Shown: positions 27,063 through 36,476 of the stretch, in pieces
How the letters are laid out: the number at the start of each line of letters is the position of its first letter
How positions within the stretch are numbered: position 1 is the stretch's first letter
Source of the DNA: an uncultured Flavobacteriaceae bacterium
GTDB lineage: Bacteria; Bacteroidota; Bacteroidia; Flavobacteriales; Flavobacteriaceae
Direction: 5' to 3'
Assembly (NCBI GenBank): GCA_947502975.1
Contig: CANNBV010000008.1
Coordinates: 107,779-171,778 of the forward strand
DNA: 64,000 nt
Program-made: the position numbers and the translations under genes
Notes under the pieces: generated by a model
Told to the model about the DNA's origin: nothing
What the model saw: the letters and a program-made list of their open reading frames with translations, nothing else
Database searches by the model: none

Positions 27063-27143
27063 GCGTTAGGGATTGAGGCATTTGTTGAAGCTCCTCGACG
27101 CAGGAGAGAGCGACTGCCGAAAGCCCGACCCTTGTGGTAACGC
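27063..27143. repeat. Dispersed repeat with GCGTTA/TAACGC ends, copy A
   Basis: 81-nt element. It starts GCGTTAGGGATTGAGG and ends in GGTAACGC, so the outer six bases are inverted repeats. Inside is a CTCCT-CGACGC-AGGAG hairpin and a GCCCGACCC block. A second copy lies at 36311-36397 with a few substitutions and one insertion. It fills most of the 308-base gap after the adenosyltransferase gene; the rest of that gap holds a promoter for the next gene and otherwise nothing recognised. It is non-coding and has no transposase. Confidence 0.85.
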
Positions 27144-27268
27144 CCAAATTAATTATTTAGAATGGCTGTTATGTTGCGTTATTATTAACATAGCGAAAAT
27201 AATTTCAAATGTTTTAAGTACAAAGAGATACGTTCTTTTAATTAATGATTAAATATTTCACTTTTTTC

Positions 27269-27298
27269 TTGCGTGTTTAAACTAAAAAATTATTTTTG
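27269..27298 (+). promoter_or_regulatory. Promoter for the DUF2795-type gene
   Basis: TTG at 27269-27271, a 19-base spacer, then TATTTTTG at 27291-27298, matching the Bacteroidota TTG-N19-TAnnTTTG pattern. The ATG follows 21 bases after the -7 element. Confidence 0.7.
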
Positions 27299-27319
27299 CA
27301 AAAAATTAAACATTAAGAA

Positions 27320-27541
27320 ATGTATTGGACTTTAGAATTAGCATCTTATTTAAGTGATGCACCATGGCCAGCAACAAAGGACGAATTAATAGATTACGCT
27401 ATTAGAACGGGAGCACCTTTAGAAGTTGTAGAAAATTTACAGTCGATTGAAGATGAGGGAGACTCTTATGATTCGATCGAGGAAATTTGGTCTGATTATC
27501 CAACCGATGAGGATTACCTCTGGAATGAAGATGAATATTAA
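27320..27541 (+). CDS. Small acidic DUF2795-type protein
   Basis: 73 residues. It starts MYWTLELASYLSDAPWPATK, followed by DELIDYAIRTGAPLEVVENL and an acidic tail rich in Asp and Glu. This matches a small, widely conserved Bacteroidota protein of the DUF2795 type. From memory, the family has a helical fold and no firm function. It has its own promoter and terminator and so is a single-gene unit. No signal peptide or membrane segment is present. Confidence 0.8.
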   Translation: MYWTLELASYLSDAPWPATKDELIDYAIRTGAPLEVVENLQSIEDEGDSYDSIEEIWSDYPTDEDYLWNEDEY

Positions 27542-27567
27542 ATATAAAGCATAAAGAACAGTTAAAA

Positions 27568-27592
27568 AGTCTCGATTTGAGGCTTTTTTTTT
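27568..27592 (+). terminator. Rho-independent terminator after the DUF2795-type gene
   Basis: AGTCTC at 27568-27573 pairs with GAGGCT at 27579-27584 (one G-U), with a 5-base loop, followed by nine T. Confidence 0.75.
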
Positions 27593-27684
27593 GTCCATTT
27601 CGGCTCGAAAAAGTAGAACAAAATGTATCTTTGGATACGCTTGTGCAAGGCACTATTACAAGGTTATTAAATAAAACTTTTGCC

Positions 27685-27743
27685 ATTCGGAGAGAAGCGA
27701 AGAATCTCGATAAATTAATTAGGTTCTTCATTGCATTCTGAAT
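27685..27743. repeat. Long imperfect inverted repeat just upstream of secA
   Basis: The left arm at 27685-27706 and right arm at 27722-27743 are 22 bases each. They match at 15 positions, with four of the mismatches able to form G-U pairs in RNA, around a 15-base AT-rich loop. The outer sequence ATTC...GAATGAC resembles small palindromic elements seen scattered in Bacteroidota genomes. It ends 25 bases before the secA ATG, so a stem-loop may form in the secA leader. Confidence 0.65.
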
Positions 27744-27768
27744 GACAACTAAATATAAAACATACAGT

Positions 27769-30700
27769 ATGGGATTTTTAGATTCGGTCTTAAAAGTATT
27801 TGTTGGAGACAAATCAAAACAAGATGTAAAGGCAATAACGCCATTAGTTGATGAAATTAAAACATTTGAAAGTGCTCTTGAAGCCCTGTCTCACGATGAA
27901 TTGAGAGGTAAAACGGCTGAATTTAAAGCTAAAATTGCGGAAGCTAGAAAAGCTATTGATGAGCAAATGTCTACACTTTTAGAAGAAGCTGAAAATACTG
28001 AAGATATCGATGTTCGTGAGGATATCTATGAGCAAGTAGATAAACTTAAAGATGAAGCGTACACAGTTACAGAAGATGTTTTGAACGACATTTTACCTGA
28101 AGCTTTTGCCGTGGTAAAGGAAACCGCTAAACGTTTTGTACACAACACTGAGATTACTGTCACTGCTAATGAGTTTGATAGAACACTATCGGGTGAAAAA
28201 ACATATGTATCACTTGACGGCGAAAATGCAACTTGGGCGAATTCTTGGGATGCTGCGGGTAAACCAATTACTTGGGATATGGTGCATTACGACGTTCAGT
28301 TAATTGGCGGTATAGCATTGCACCAAGGTAAAATTGCTGAAATGCAAACTGGTGAAGGTAAAACGCTTGTGGCTACTTTGCCTGTATACTTAAATGCGCT
28401 TGCTGGACAAGGGGTACACCTAGTAACAGTTAACGATTACCTAGCTAAACGTGATAGTGCATGGATGGCTCCTATTTTTGAGTTTCATGGCATGAGTGTA
28501 GATTGTATTGATTACCACCAACCAAACTCTGCTGCACGTAGAAAGGCTTACAATGCTGATATTACTTACGGAACAAATAATGAATTTGGTTTTGATTATT
28601 TGCGTGATAACATGTCTCACGCACCTGAAGATTTAGTGCAACGTCCACACCATTATGCAATTGTAGATGAAGTTGATTCTGTTTTGGTCGATGATGCACG
28701 TACACCTTTAATTATCTCTGGTCCTATTCCAAAAGGAGATCGTCATGAATTTAATGAACTAAAACCAAAAGTTGATGATATTGTCTCTGTGCAACGTAGA
28801 TATTTAACAGGTGTTTTAGCTGAAGCAAAAAAATTAATCAAAGACGGTGACACTAAAGAAGGTGGTTTCCAATTATTGCGGGTATATCGTGGTATTCCTA
28901 AAAATAAAGCGTTGATTAAGTTTTTATCTGAAGAGGGTGTAAAGCAATTACTTCAGAAAACTGAAAATTTCTATATGCAAGATAACAACCGTGAAATGCC
29001 AAAGGTAGATGCGGAATTATATTATGTTATTGAAGAAAAGAACAATCAGATTGAATTAACAGATAAAGGGATTGAGTACATTTCTGGAAAAGACGATCCT
29101 AATTTCTTTGTAATGCCTGAAATAGGTATTGAAATTGCTAAAATTGAGGAGCAAAATCTTGAAAAAGAGAAAGAGGCTGAACTTAAAGAAGAGTTATTTA
29201 AAGAGTTTGGTGTAAAATCTGAACGTATTCATACCTTAAATCAATTATTAAAAGCTTATGCTTTATTTGAAAAGGACACGCAGTATGTGGTGATGGATAA
29301 CAAAGTGATGATTGTTGATGAGCAAACTGGTCGTATTATGGATGGCCGTCGTTACTCTGATGGATTACACCAAGCAATTGAAGCCAAAGAAAATGTAAAG
29401 ATTGAAGATGCTACTCAGACCTTTGCAACAGTAACATTACAGAACTACTTTAGAATGTACCGTAAGCTTTCGGGCATGACAGGTACTGCGGTAACTGAGG
29501 CTGGTGAATTCTGGGAAATATATAAATTAGATGTAGTTGAAATACCAACAAACCGACCTATTGCCCGTGATGATAGAGAAGATTTAGTTTATAAAACTAA
29601 GCGTGAAAAATATAATGCTGTTATTGATGAAGTAACTACATTATCGCAAGCAGGTCGCCCAGTATTAATTGGTACTACTTCGGTTGAAATATCAGAATTA
29701 CTTGGTAAAATGTTGAGTATTCGTAAAATACCGCATAATGTATTAAATGCCAAACAACATAAAAAAGAAGCTGAAATAGTTGACGAAGCTGGTAGAACTG
29801 GTCAAGTAACTATAGCAACAAACATGGCAGGTCGTGGTACCGATATTAAATTATCTGATGAAGTGAAAACTGCGGGTGGTTTAGCTATTATTGGTACAGA
29901 ACGTCATGATTCTCGTCGTGTAGACCGTCAGCTTCGTGGTCGTGCTGGTCGTCAAGGAGATGTTGGTAGTTCTCAATTCTATGTGTCTTTAGAGGATAAT
30001 TTAATGCGCTTATTTGGTAGTGAGCGTATTGCCAAAATGATGGATAAAATGGGATTAAAAGAAGGTGAAGTCATTCAGCATTCTATGATTTCAAAATCTA
30101 TTGAGCGCGCACAGAAAAAAGTTGAGGAAAACCAATTTGGTGTTCGTAAAAGACTTTTAGAGTATGATGATGTAATGAACGCTCAACGTGAAGTAGTTTA
30201 TAAACGTCGCTATAATGCTTTAAATGGTGAGCGACTTCGTGTAGATTTGGCTAATATGATTTTTGATACTTCAGAAGGTATTGCAGAAACTAATAAAGGA
30301 GCCAACGATTATAAAAACTTTGAGTTTGAATTAATTCGTTACTTCTCAATGAGCTCTCCTATTTCTCAAGAGGAATTTGAAAAATTATCTGCACAAGACA
30401 TCACATCAAAAATCTATAAAGCTGCATTTGATAGTTATAGAGATAAAATGGAGCGTAATGCTGAAATTGCATTTCCAGTGATTAAGAACGTTTATGAAAA
30501 TCAGCGTGACAAATTTAAACGCATTGTTGTTCCATTTACTGATGGTGTAAAAAGTTTAAATGTCGTTACTGATTTAGAAAAAGCATACGAAACTAATGGT
30601 AAACAGTTAATTACCGATTTTGAAAAGAATATTACACTTGCCATTATTGATGATGCTTGGAAAACACATCTGCGTAAAATGGATGAGTTAAAACAATCTG

Positions 30701-31125
30701 TTCAGTTAGCAGTTCATGAACAGAAAGACCCTTTATTGATTTATAAGTTTGAAGCTTTTGAATTATTTAAAGCTATGATTGACGAAGTGAATAAAGACGT
30801 TATCTCCTTCTTATTTAAGGGCGAATTACCTCAAGAAACCCAAGAAACCATTCAAGAAGCTAGAGCTAGAAAACGTGAAAAAGTAGAAACATCTAAAGAA
30901 GAGATTCCTAATTTAGATGAACGTTCTGCACAAAATAGAGCAGCTGGAAATACGCAAAGACAGCAGCAACAGGTAATAGAAACAATAGTTCGTGATAAAC
31001 CAAAAATTGGACGTAATGATCGGGTAACCATCAAGCATGTTATGAATGGTGAAAATAAAACCTTAAAATACAAACAAGCAGAACCTTTAATTGCAAAAGG
31101 TGACTGGGTTTTAGTTGAGGGTTAA
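27769..31125 (+). CDS. secA: Preprotein translocase ATPase SecA
   Basis: 1118 residues from MGFLDSVLKVFVGDK; a start 27 bases upstream would add a nine-residue tail unlike SecA. The DEAD motor has Walker A MQTGEGKT at 192-199 and DEVD at 300-303. The preprotein cross-linking domain, helical wing and helical scaffold follow, with TNMAGRGTDIKL and RQLRGRAGRQGD of the second motor domain. It drives Sec-dependent export through SecYEG (secY is at 40195). It is longer than E. coli SecA (901 residues), as is usual in Bacteroidota. It lacks the Cys-rich zinc tail and ends in a basic/hydrophobic segment (KGDWVLVEG). Confidence 0.97.
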   Translation: MGFLDSVLKVFVGDKSKQDVKAITPLVDEIKTFESALEALSHDELRGKTAEFKAKIAEARKAIDEQMSTLLEEAENTEDIDVREDIYEQVDKLKDEAYTVTEDVLNDILPEAFAVVKETAKRFVHNTEITVTANEFDRTLSGEKTYVSLDGENATWANSWDAAGKPITWDMVHYDVQLIGGIALHQGKIAEMQTGEGKTLVATLPVYLNALAGQGVHLVTVNDYLAKRDSAWMAPIFEFHGMSVDCIDYHQPNSAARRKAYNADITYGTNNEFGFDYLRDNMSHAPEDLVQRPHHYAIVDEVDSVLVDDARTPLIISGPIPKGDRHEFNELKPKVDDIVSVQRRYLTGVLAEAKKLIKDGDTKEGGFQLLRVYRGIPKNKALIKFLSEEGVKQLLQKTENFYMQDNNREMPKVDAELYYVIEEKNNQIELTDKGIEYISGKDDPNFFVMPEIGIEIAKIEEQNLEKEKEAELKEELFKEFGVKSERIHTLNQLLKAYALFEKDTQYVVMDNKVMIVDEQTGRIMDGRRYSDGLHQAIEAKENVKIEDATQTFATVTLQNYFRMYRKLSGMTGTAVTEAGEFWEIYKLDVVEIPTNRPIARDDREDLVYKTKREKYNAVIDEVTTLSQAGRPVLIGTTSVEISELLGKMLSIRKIPHNVLNAKQHKKEAEIVDEAGRTGQVTIATNMAGRGTDIKLSDEVKTAGGLAIIGTERHDSRRVDRQLRGRAGRQGDVGSSQFYVSLEDNLMRLFGSERIAKMMDKMGLKEGEVIQHSMISKSIERAQKKVEENQFGVRKRLLEYDDVMNAQREVVYKRRYNALNGERLRVDLANMIFDTSEGIAETNKGANDYKNFEFELIRYFSMSSPISQEEFEKLSAQDITSKIYKAAFDSYRDKMERNAEIAFPVIKNVYENQRDKFKRIVVPFTDGVKSLNVVTDLEKAYETNGKQLITDFEKNITLAIIDDAWKTHLRKMDELKQSVQLAVHEQKDPLLIYKFEAFELFKAMIDEVNKDVISFLFKGELPQETQETIQEARARKREKVETSKEEIPNLDERSAQNRAAGNTQRQQQQVIETIVRDKPKIGRNDRVTIKHVMNGENKTLKYKQAEPLIAKGDWVLVEG

Positions 31126-31162
31126 TAATTTCTCGATAAAAAAACAACTTATCATTTTAAAT

Positions 31163-31202
31163 AAAAAAGCTAAACTTATCGACTTCTAAGTTTAGCTTTT
31201 TT
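31163..31202. terminator. Bidirectional terminator between secA and the amidinotransferase gene
   Basis: AAAAAAGCTAAACTTA pairs with TAAGTTTAGCTTTTTT around an 8-base loop. The A-tract and T-tract flanks make it work for both convergent genes. Confidence 0.9.
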
Positions 31203-31221
31203 ATTATACTGCATCTAAGTT

Positions 31222-32136
31222 CTAATCTCGAAACAAGGGTAAAGTTGTACAACGTAACAAACCTTCCTGTTTGCCAATCTCTGCATAAGGTACTTCTTCT
31301 ACAGTAAAACCTTGTTGGCGTAACCAATTATTTAAACGTGTAAAGTTTTGCTCAGATATAATTATATCTTCAGAAACTGAAAACACATTACTGTACATCT
31401 CGTACATTTCATCTTTTGTAATTTCAAAAATGTTTTCCTTTCCAAAGAAATTAATCAGCCACTGATATTCACTTTCAACCAAAAATCCATTTCTATGAAT
31501 GATAGCTTTTCCTTTGCCTAAAGGGTTAAAGCAACAATCTAAATGTAGTGCGTTTTCTTTTGGATTGGTATTTGACTTTCTAAGCTCAAAGGATTTTATT
31601 TTTTTCTTCGGAAATAAGTCTTGTATAGCGTTTACCGCTTGAATATTTGTGCGTGCTGTAATTAAATCGGGGTAATCATCTCCTGTATATGTTCCCATAA
31701 AGATATAATCATTCCATGGCATAATGTCTCCGCCTTCTATATGGCAATCTTCAGGAAGAATAATACGTTTATCTTCAGCAATTTGATTCCATATATAATC
31801 GATGGCATGTACTTCTTCTTCTCTATGAGGCAATATATTAGCTTCAATCATTATATCGTCAATAACAAAAGCGATATCCCTTGAAAAAATCTGATTGCAA
31901 TCTTTGATAATCTCAGGGCGATATACTTCTACATCGTACTTCTCAAAGACTTGAAGAACTGAATTCATCTCTTGAATCATATCATCTTCTTTTGGATAAG
32001 TTCCTGCCTTTATATGTTCAATACTTTTAGGGTCATAACAATCTTCTATTCTAGGAATAGGACCATTACTTTGTGCTGTACCAAGTATGACTGAACGTAA
32101 TCTTGAAGTTTCATTTTGTACATTTAATGTTATCAT
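31222..32136 (-). CDS. Amidinotransferase/dimethylarginine dimethylaminohydrolase-like enzyme
   Basis: 304 residues of the guanidine-modifying enzyme superfamily. Visible blocks are SRDIAFVID, IEGGDIMPW (substrate-binding acidic residues), LHLDCCFNPL with the catalytic His, and LLRCTTLPL with the likely catalytic Cys296 near the C-terminus. Related enzymes are arginine deiminase, DDAH and glycine amidinotransferase, which act on arginine or its derivatives through a covalent thiouronium. Which reaction this one performs cannot be decided. It is transcribed towards secA and ends at a shared terminator. A possible -7 box (TAGCTTTG) lies at 32175-32182 on its strand. Confidence 0.8.
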   Translation of the reverse strand: MITLNVQNETSRLRSVILGTAQSNGPIPRIEDCYDPKSIEHIKAGTYPKEDDMIQEMNSVLQVFEKYDVEVYRPEIIKDCNQIFSRDIAFVIDDIMIEANILPHREEEVHAIDYIWNQIAEDKRIILPEDCHIEGGDIMPWNDYIFMGTYTGDDYPDLITARTNIQAVNAIQDLFPKKKIKSFELRKSNTNPKENALHLDCCFNPLGKGKAIIHRNGFLVESEYQWLINFFGKENIFEITKDEMYEMYSNVFSVSEDIIISEQNFTRLNNWLRQQGFTVEEVPYAEIGKQEGLLRCTTLPLFRD

Positions 32137-32231
32137 AAAGCTTTATTAAATAAATATCACAAAATTTAAAAGAGCAAAGCTAAGCATATTTCAACAATTT
32201 TATAATATTCTTAAAAATAAAGCCTTAAAAC

Positions 32232-32262
32232 AAAAAAGCTTCATGAAAAACTCAAGAAGCTT
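32232..32262 (-). terminator. Terminator of citrate synthase
   Basis: On the minus strand AAGCTTC (32262-32256) pairs with GAAGCTT (32242-32236), followed by a run of T. It lies about 25 bases after the gltA stop. Confidence 0.75.
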
Positions 32263-32287
32263 AAAAATATCACAATAAAATTATATT

Positions 32288-33577
32288 TTATCTCTTATCT
32301 ATTGGTTGAAACGACCTTTCAGTTTCGCCAACATACAGTTGTCTTGGACGACCTATTGGCTCTTTATTTAAACGCATTTCTCTCCATTGGGCTATCCAAC
32401 CAGGTAAACGGCCTAATGCAAACATAACTGTAAACATTTCTACTGGAATTCCCATAGCACGATAAATTATTCCTGAATAGAAATCTACATTTGGATATAG
32501 TTTTCTATCAACAAAATACTGATCTTCTAAAGCTTCTTTTTCTAATCCTTTGGCTATATCTAAAATAGGATCTTCAACGCCTAAATCTCCAAGCACTTCA
32601 TCTGCAGCAACTTTGATGATTTTTGCTCTCGGATCAAAGTTTTTATAAACGCGATGTCCAAAGCCCATTAAACGAAATGGATCGCTTTTATCTTTAGCTT
32701 TAGCCATATATTTTTTAGTATCTCCTCCATCTTCTTTAATGGCTTCAAGCATTTCTAATACTGCTTGGTTTGCACCACCATGTAATGGTCCCCATAAAGC
32801 AGAAATACCTGCAGCAATAGAAACGAATAAACCAGCATGGGAAGATCCTGTGATACGAACTGTAGATGTTGAACAATTCTGCTCATGATCGGCATGTAAA
32901 ATCAATAATTTATCTAATGCATCTACTAAAATTGGGTTTTGCTCATAAACTTCTTCATTTGGTTGTTTAAACATCATTTTAAGAAGATTCTCAACATACC
33001 CAAGCGATGAATCACCATAATGTAATGGTAGTCCTTTTTTCTTACGCATTGACCAAGCCACTAAAATTGGTAATTTACCCATTAAGCGTACTATAGCATT
33101 ATACATATCTTCTTCAGAGTCCACATTGACTGACTCTGGGTTAAAGGCTGTTAGCGCACTTGTGAGAGAAGATAGTACACCCATAGGATGGGCTGACTTT
33201 GGAAAAGCATCAAGAATTTTCTTTACATCATCATCAACTACCGAATGCTTTTTAATATCTGAATGAAATTTATCTAACTGCTCTTGATTTGGTAACTCTC
33301 CAAAAATTAACAAATAAGCTACCTCTAAAAAATCTGCTTTTTCAGCTAATTCTTCAATAGAGTATCCTCTATATCTCAAAATTCCTTTTTCACCATCTAA
33401 AAAGGTAATAGCACTTTTACAAGATCCTGTATTTTTATAACCAGAATCTAGGGTGATTACGCCTTTAGTAGCTCCTCTTAATGTTTTAATATCTATTGCA
33501 ACTTCTTTTTCAGTTCCTTCAATTAAAGGAAACTCATATTTTTCTCCATTTATTTCTAAAATAGCAGTATCAGACAT
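32288..33577 (-). CDS. gltA: Citrate synthase
   Basis: 429 residues, type II hexameric-type citrate synthase that condenses acetyl-CoA with oxaloacetate in the TCA cycle. Catalytic residues are His266 (GPLHGGAN), His308 (GFGHRVYK) and Asp365 (VDFYSGI). HADHEQNCST at 228-237 is the conserved substrate-binding block. The N-terminal 45 residues form the extra domain seen in the Gram-negative hexameric form. It has its own promoter and terminator. Spacing to enolase upstream (165 bases) and the enolase terminator imply a separate transcript. Confidence 0.97.
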   Translation of the reverse strand: MSDTAILEINGEKYEFPLIEGTEKEVAIDIKTLRGATKGVITLDSGYKNTGSCKSAITFLDGEKGILRYRGYSIEELAEKADFLEVAYLLIFGELPNQEQLDKFHSDIKKHSVVDDDVKKILDAFPKSAHPMGVLSSLTSALTAFNPESVNVDSEEDMYNAIVRLMGKLPILVAWSMRKKKGLPLHYGDSSLGYVENLLKMMFKQPNEEVYEQNPILVDALDKLLILHADHEQNCSTSTVRITGSSHAGLFVSIAAGISALWGPLHGGANQAVLEMLEAIKEDGGDTKKYMAKAKDKSDPFRLMGFGHRVYKNFDPRAKIIKVAADEVLGDLGVEDPILDIAKGLEKEALEDQYFVDRKLYPNVDFYSGIIYRAMGIPVEMFTVMFALGRLPGWIAQWREMRLNKEPIGRPRQLYVGETERSFQPIDKR

Positions 33578-33613
33578 GTGTTTTTTGTTTATTTTTTGGA
33601 AACGCTAAATTAC

Positions 33614-33643
33614 GAAATATACCCCGATTTAAGAAGTCTACAA
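33614..33643 (-). promoter_or_regulatory. Promoter of citrate synthase
   Basis: On the minus strand TTG (33643-33641), a 19-base spacer, then TATATTTC (33621-33614). The last base differs from TAnnTTTG, but the spacing is exact. The ATG is 36 bases downstream. Confidence 0.6.
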
Positions 33644-33687
33644 GCCAAGGTTTTGTTAATTTAAATATTATTAAAATTGATATTAAA

Positions 33688-33720
33688 AAAAAGCGATTAC
33701 CTAAAAGGAAATCGCTTTTT
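33688..33720 (-). terminator. Terminator of enolase
   Basis: On the minus strand AAAAAGCGATT pairs with AATCGCTTTTT around an 11-base loop, then more T. It begins 22 bases after the eno stop. Confidence 0.88.
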
Positions 33721-33742
33721 CTTAAAAATATTTTAAACTGAA

Positions 33743-35059
<1,317 letters not shown>

Positions 35060-35068
35060 TTAATATTT

Positions 35069-35099
35069 CAAATTTACGGTTAAATCTTCTTCTATTAAA
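35069..35099 (-). promoter_or_regulatory. Promoter of enolase
   Basis: On the minus strand TAAATTTG (35076-35069) is an exact TAnnTTTG. TTTA lies 19 bases upstream in the -33 position. The ATG is 30 bases downstream. Confidence 0.6.
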
Positions 35100-35167
35100 T
35101 AGCTTTCATCATAAAATCTTAAAAAGAAAGCTATAACGTTTTAGTTAGAAAATAGTGATATTTTATA

Positions 35168-36289
35168 TTATACTGTCGTTAATTTGTTTTTCTTAATATT
35201 TTCTACAAATTGATCAAATAAGTAAGATGAATCATGAGGTCCGGGACTTGCTTCTGGATGATATTGTACAGAAAATACATTTTTACCTTTCATAGCCAAA
35301 CCTGCAACAGTATCATCATTTAAGTGAGTATGTGTCACCTCTAAATCACCATTAGCTTCTGCTTCTTCCCTATTTACTGCAAAACCATGGTTTTGAGATG
35401 TAATTTCTCCTTTACCTGTGATTAAGTTTTTTACCGGATGATTTATGCCTCTATGCCCATTATGCATTTTATAAGTTGAAACCCCATTTGCAATAGCGAT
35501 AACTTGATGTCCTAAACAAATACCAAACAATGGTAAATCTCTTTTTATGATTTCTTTAGCAACTTTTTGAGCATCAGCTAATGGTTCTGGATCTCCAGGA
35601 CCGTTTGATAAGAAATAACCATCTGGATTGAATGCTTCTAAGTCTTCAAATTTGGAGTTGTATGGAAATACTTTGATGTAACAATCTCTACTTGCAATGT
35701 TTCTTAAGATGTTCTTTTTTATTCCGATATCTAATGCAGCAACTTTATACGTTGCATTTTCATCACCAAAGTAGTATGGCTCTTTTGTTGAAACTTTTGA
35801 TGCTAATTCTAAGCCTTTCATACTTGGTACGTCTGCCAACTGCTTCTTTAGGCCTTCAATATTATCAACTTCGGTAGAAATCACAGCATTCATTGCGCCG
35901 TTATCTCTTATATAACTCACTAAAGCCCTAGTATCGACATCTGAAATTGCTAATAGGTTATTTTTATCTAAAAAATCTTCTAGAGAACTGTCTGCTCTAT
36001 CACGTGAATATTCATAGCTGAAGTTTTTTACGATTAACCCAGCGATTTTAATAGAATCTGATTCTACTTCATCTTCATTAGTTCCATAGTTACCAATATG
36101 CGCATTGGTGGCTACCATTAATTGTCCATAATATGAAGGGTCTGTAAAAATTTCTTGATACCCTGTCATACCTGTATTAAAACAAACCTCTCCAAAAGCG
36201 GTTCCTTCTTTTCCTCCTACTGCTTTTCCATAAAAAATTGTACCATCTGCAAGTAGAATGATGGCATTTTGTTTTTTCTGATATTTCAT
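35168..36289 (-). CDS. carA: Carbamoyl-phosphate synthase small (glutaminase) subunit
   Basis: 373 residues. The N-terminal CPSase_sm domain includes GEVCFNTGMTGYQEIFTDPS. The C-terminal class I glutamine amidotransferase domain has the nucleophile Cys in FGICLGHQ and the His/Glu in QYHPEASPGPHDS. It releases ammonia from glutamine for the CarB subunit, which makes carbamoyl phosphate for arginine and pyrimidines. carB is not next to it in this window. The leader upstream holds the second copy of the GCGTTA repeat and the rplQ terminator. Confidence 0.97.
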   Translation of the reverse strand: MKYQKKQNAIILLADGTIFYGKAVGGKEGTAFGEVCFNTGMTGYQEIFTDPSYYGQLMVATNAHIGNYGTNEDEVESDSIKIAGLIVKNFSYEYSRDRADSSLEDFLDKNNLLAISDVDTRALVSYIRDNGAMNAVISTEVDNIEGLKKQLADVPSMKGLELASKVSTKEPYYFGDENATYKVAALDIGIKKNILRNIASRDCYIKVFPYNSKFEDLEAFNPDGYFLSNGPGDPEPLADAQKVAKEIIKRDLPLFGICLGHQVIAIANGVSTYKMHNGHRGINHPVKNLITGKGEITSQNHGFAVNREEAEANGDLEVTHTHLNDDTVAGLAMKGKNVFSVQYHPEASPGPHDSSYLFDQFVENIKKNKLTTV

Positions 36290-36310
36290 GTGTTTACGTT
36301 GTTTTCTTAC

Positions 36311-36397
36311 GCGTTAGGGATTGAGGGTTTGTTGAAGCTCCTCGACGAAGGAGAGAGCGACTCCCGAAAGCCCGACCCGACCATAGGAGGGTAACGC
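36311..36397. repeat. Dispersed repeat with GCGTTA/TAACGC ends, copy B
   Basis: 87-nt element nearly identical to the copy at 27063-27143 across GCGTTAGGGATTGAGG, TTGTTGAAGCTCCTCGACG, GGAGAGAGCGACT and CCGAAAGCCCGACCC. Copy B has an extra CGACCATAGGAG-like insert before GGTAACGC that forms a CCC/GGG hairpin. It lies in the gap between the rplQ terminator and the carA start, so it may be part of the carA leader. Confidence 0.85.
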
Positions 36398-36418
36398 CAA
36401 AAGTTTTACAAAAATTCA

Positions 36419-36450
36419 AAAAAAAAGGATAAACTAAAAATAGTTTATCC
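36419..36450 (-). terminator. Terminator of the rpsD-rpoA-rplQ unit
   Basis: On the minus strand GGATAAACTA (36450-36441), loop TTTT, TAGTTTATCC (36436-36427), then a T-run. It starts 27 bases after the rplQ stop and marks the end of the ribosomal supercluster. Confidence 0.92.
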
Positions 36451-36476
36451 TTTATATATTAAATGCTTATTAACAT

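Noticed and set aside
27063..27143. GCGTTA repeat as an insertion sequence
   Set aside because: At 81-87 nt with no coding capacity and no evident target duplication it is not an autonomous IS; a REP/MITE-like or RNA element is kept as a finding.
27402..27812. Minus-strand open frame covering the DUF2795 gene and secA leader
   Set aside because: It runs through a terminator, a hairpin and the starts of two real genes, and its protein resembles nothing known.
35101..35133. AGCTTTC/GAAAGCT inverted repeat after carA as a terminator
   Set aside because: The loop is long (19 bases) and no clear T-run follows, so support was too weak to list it.
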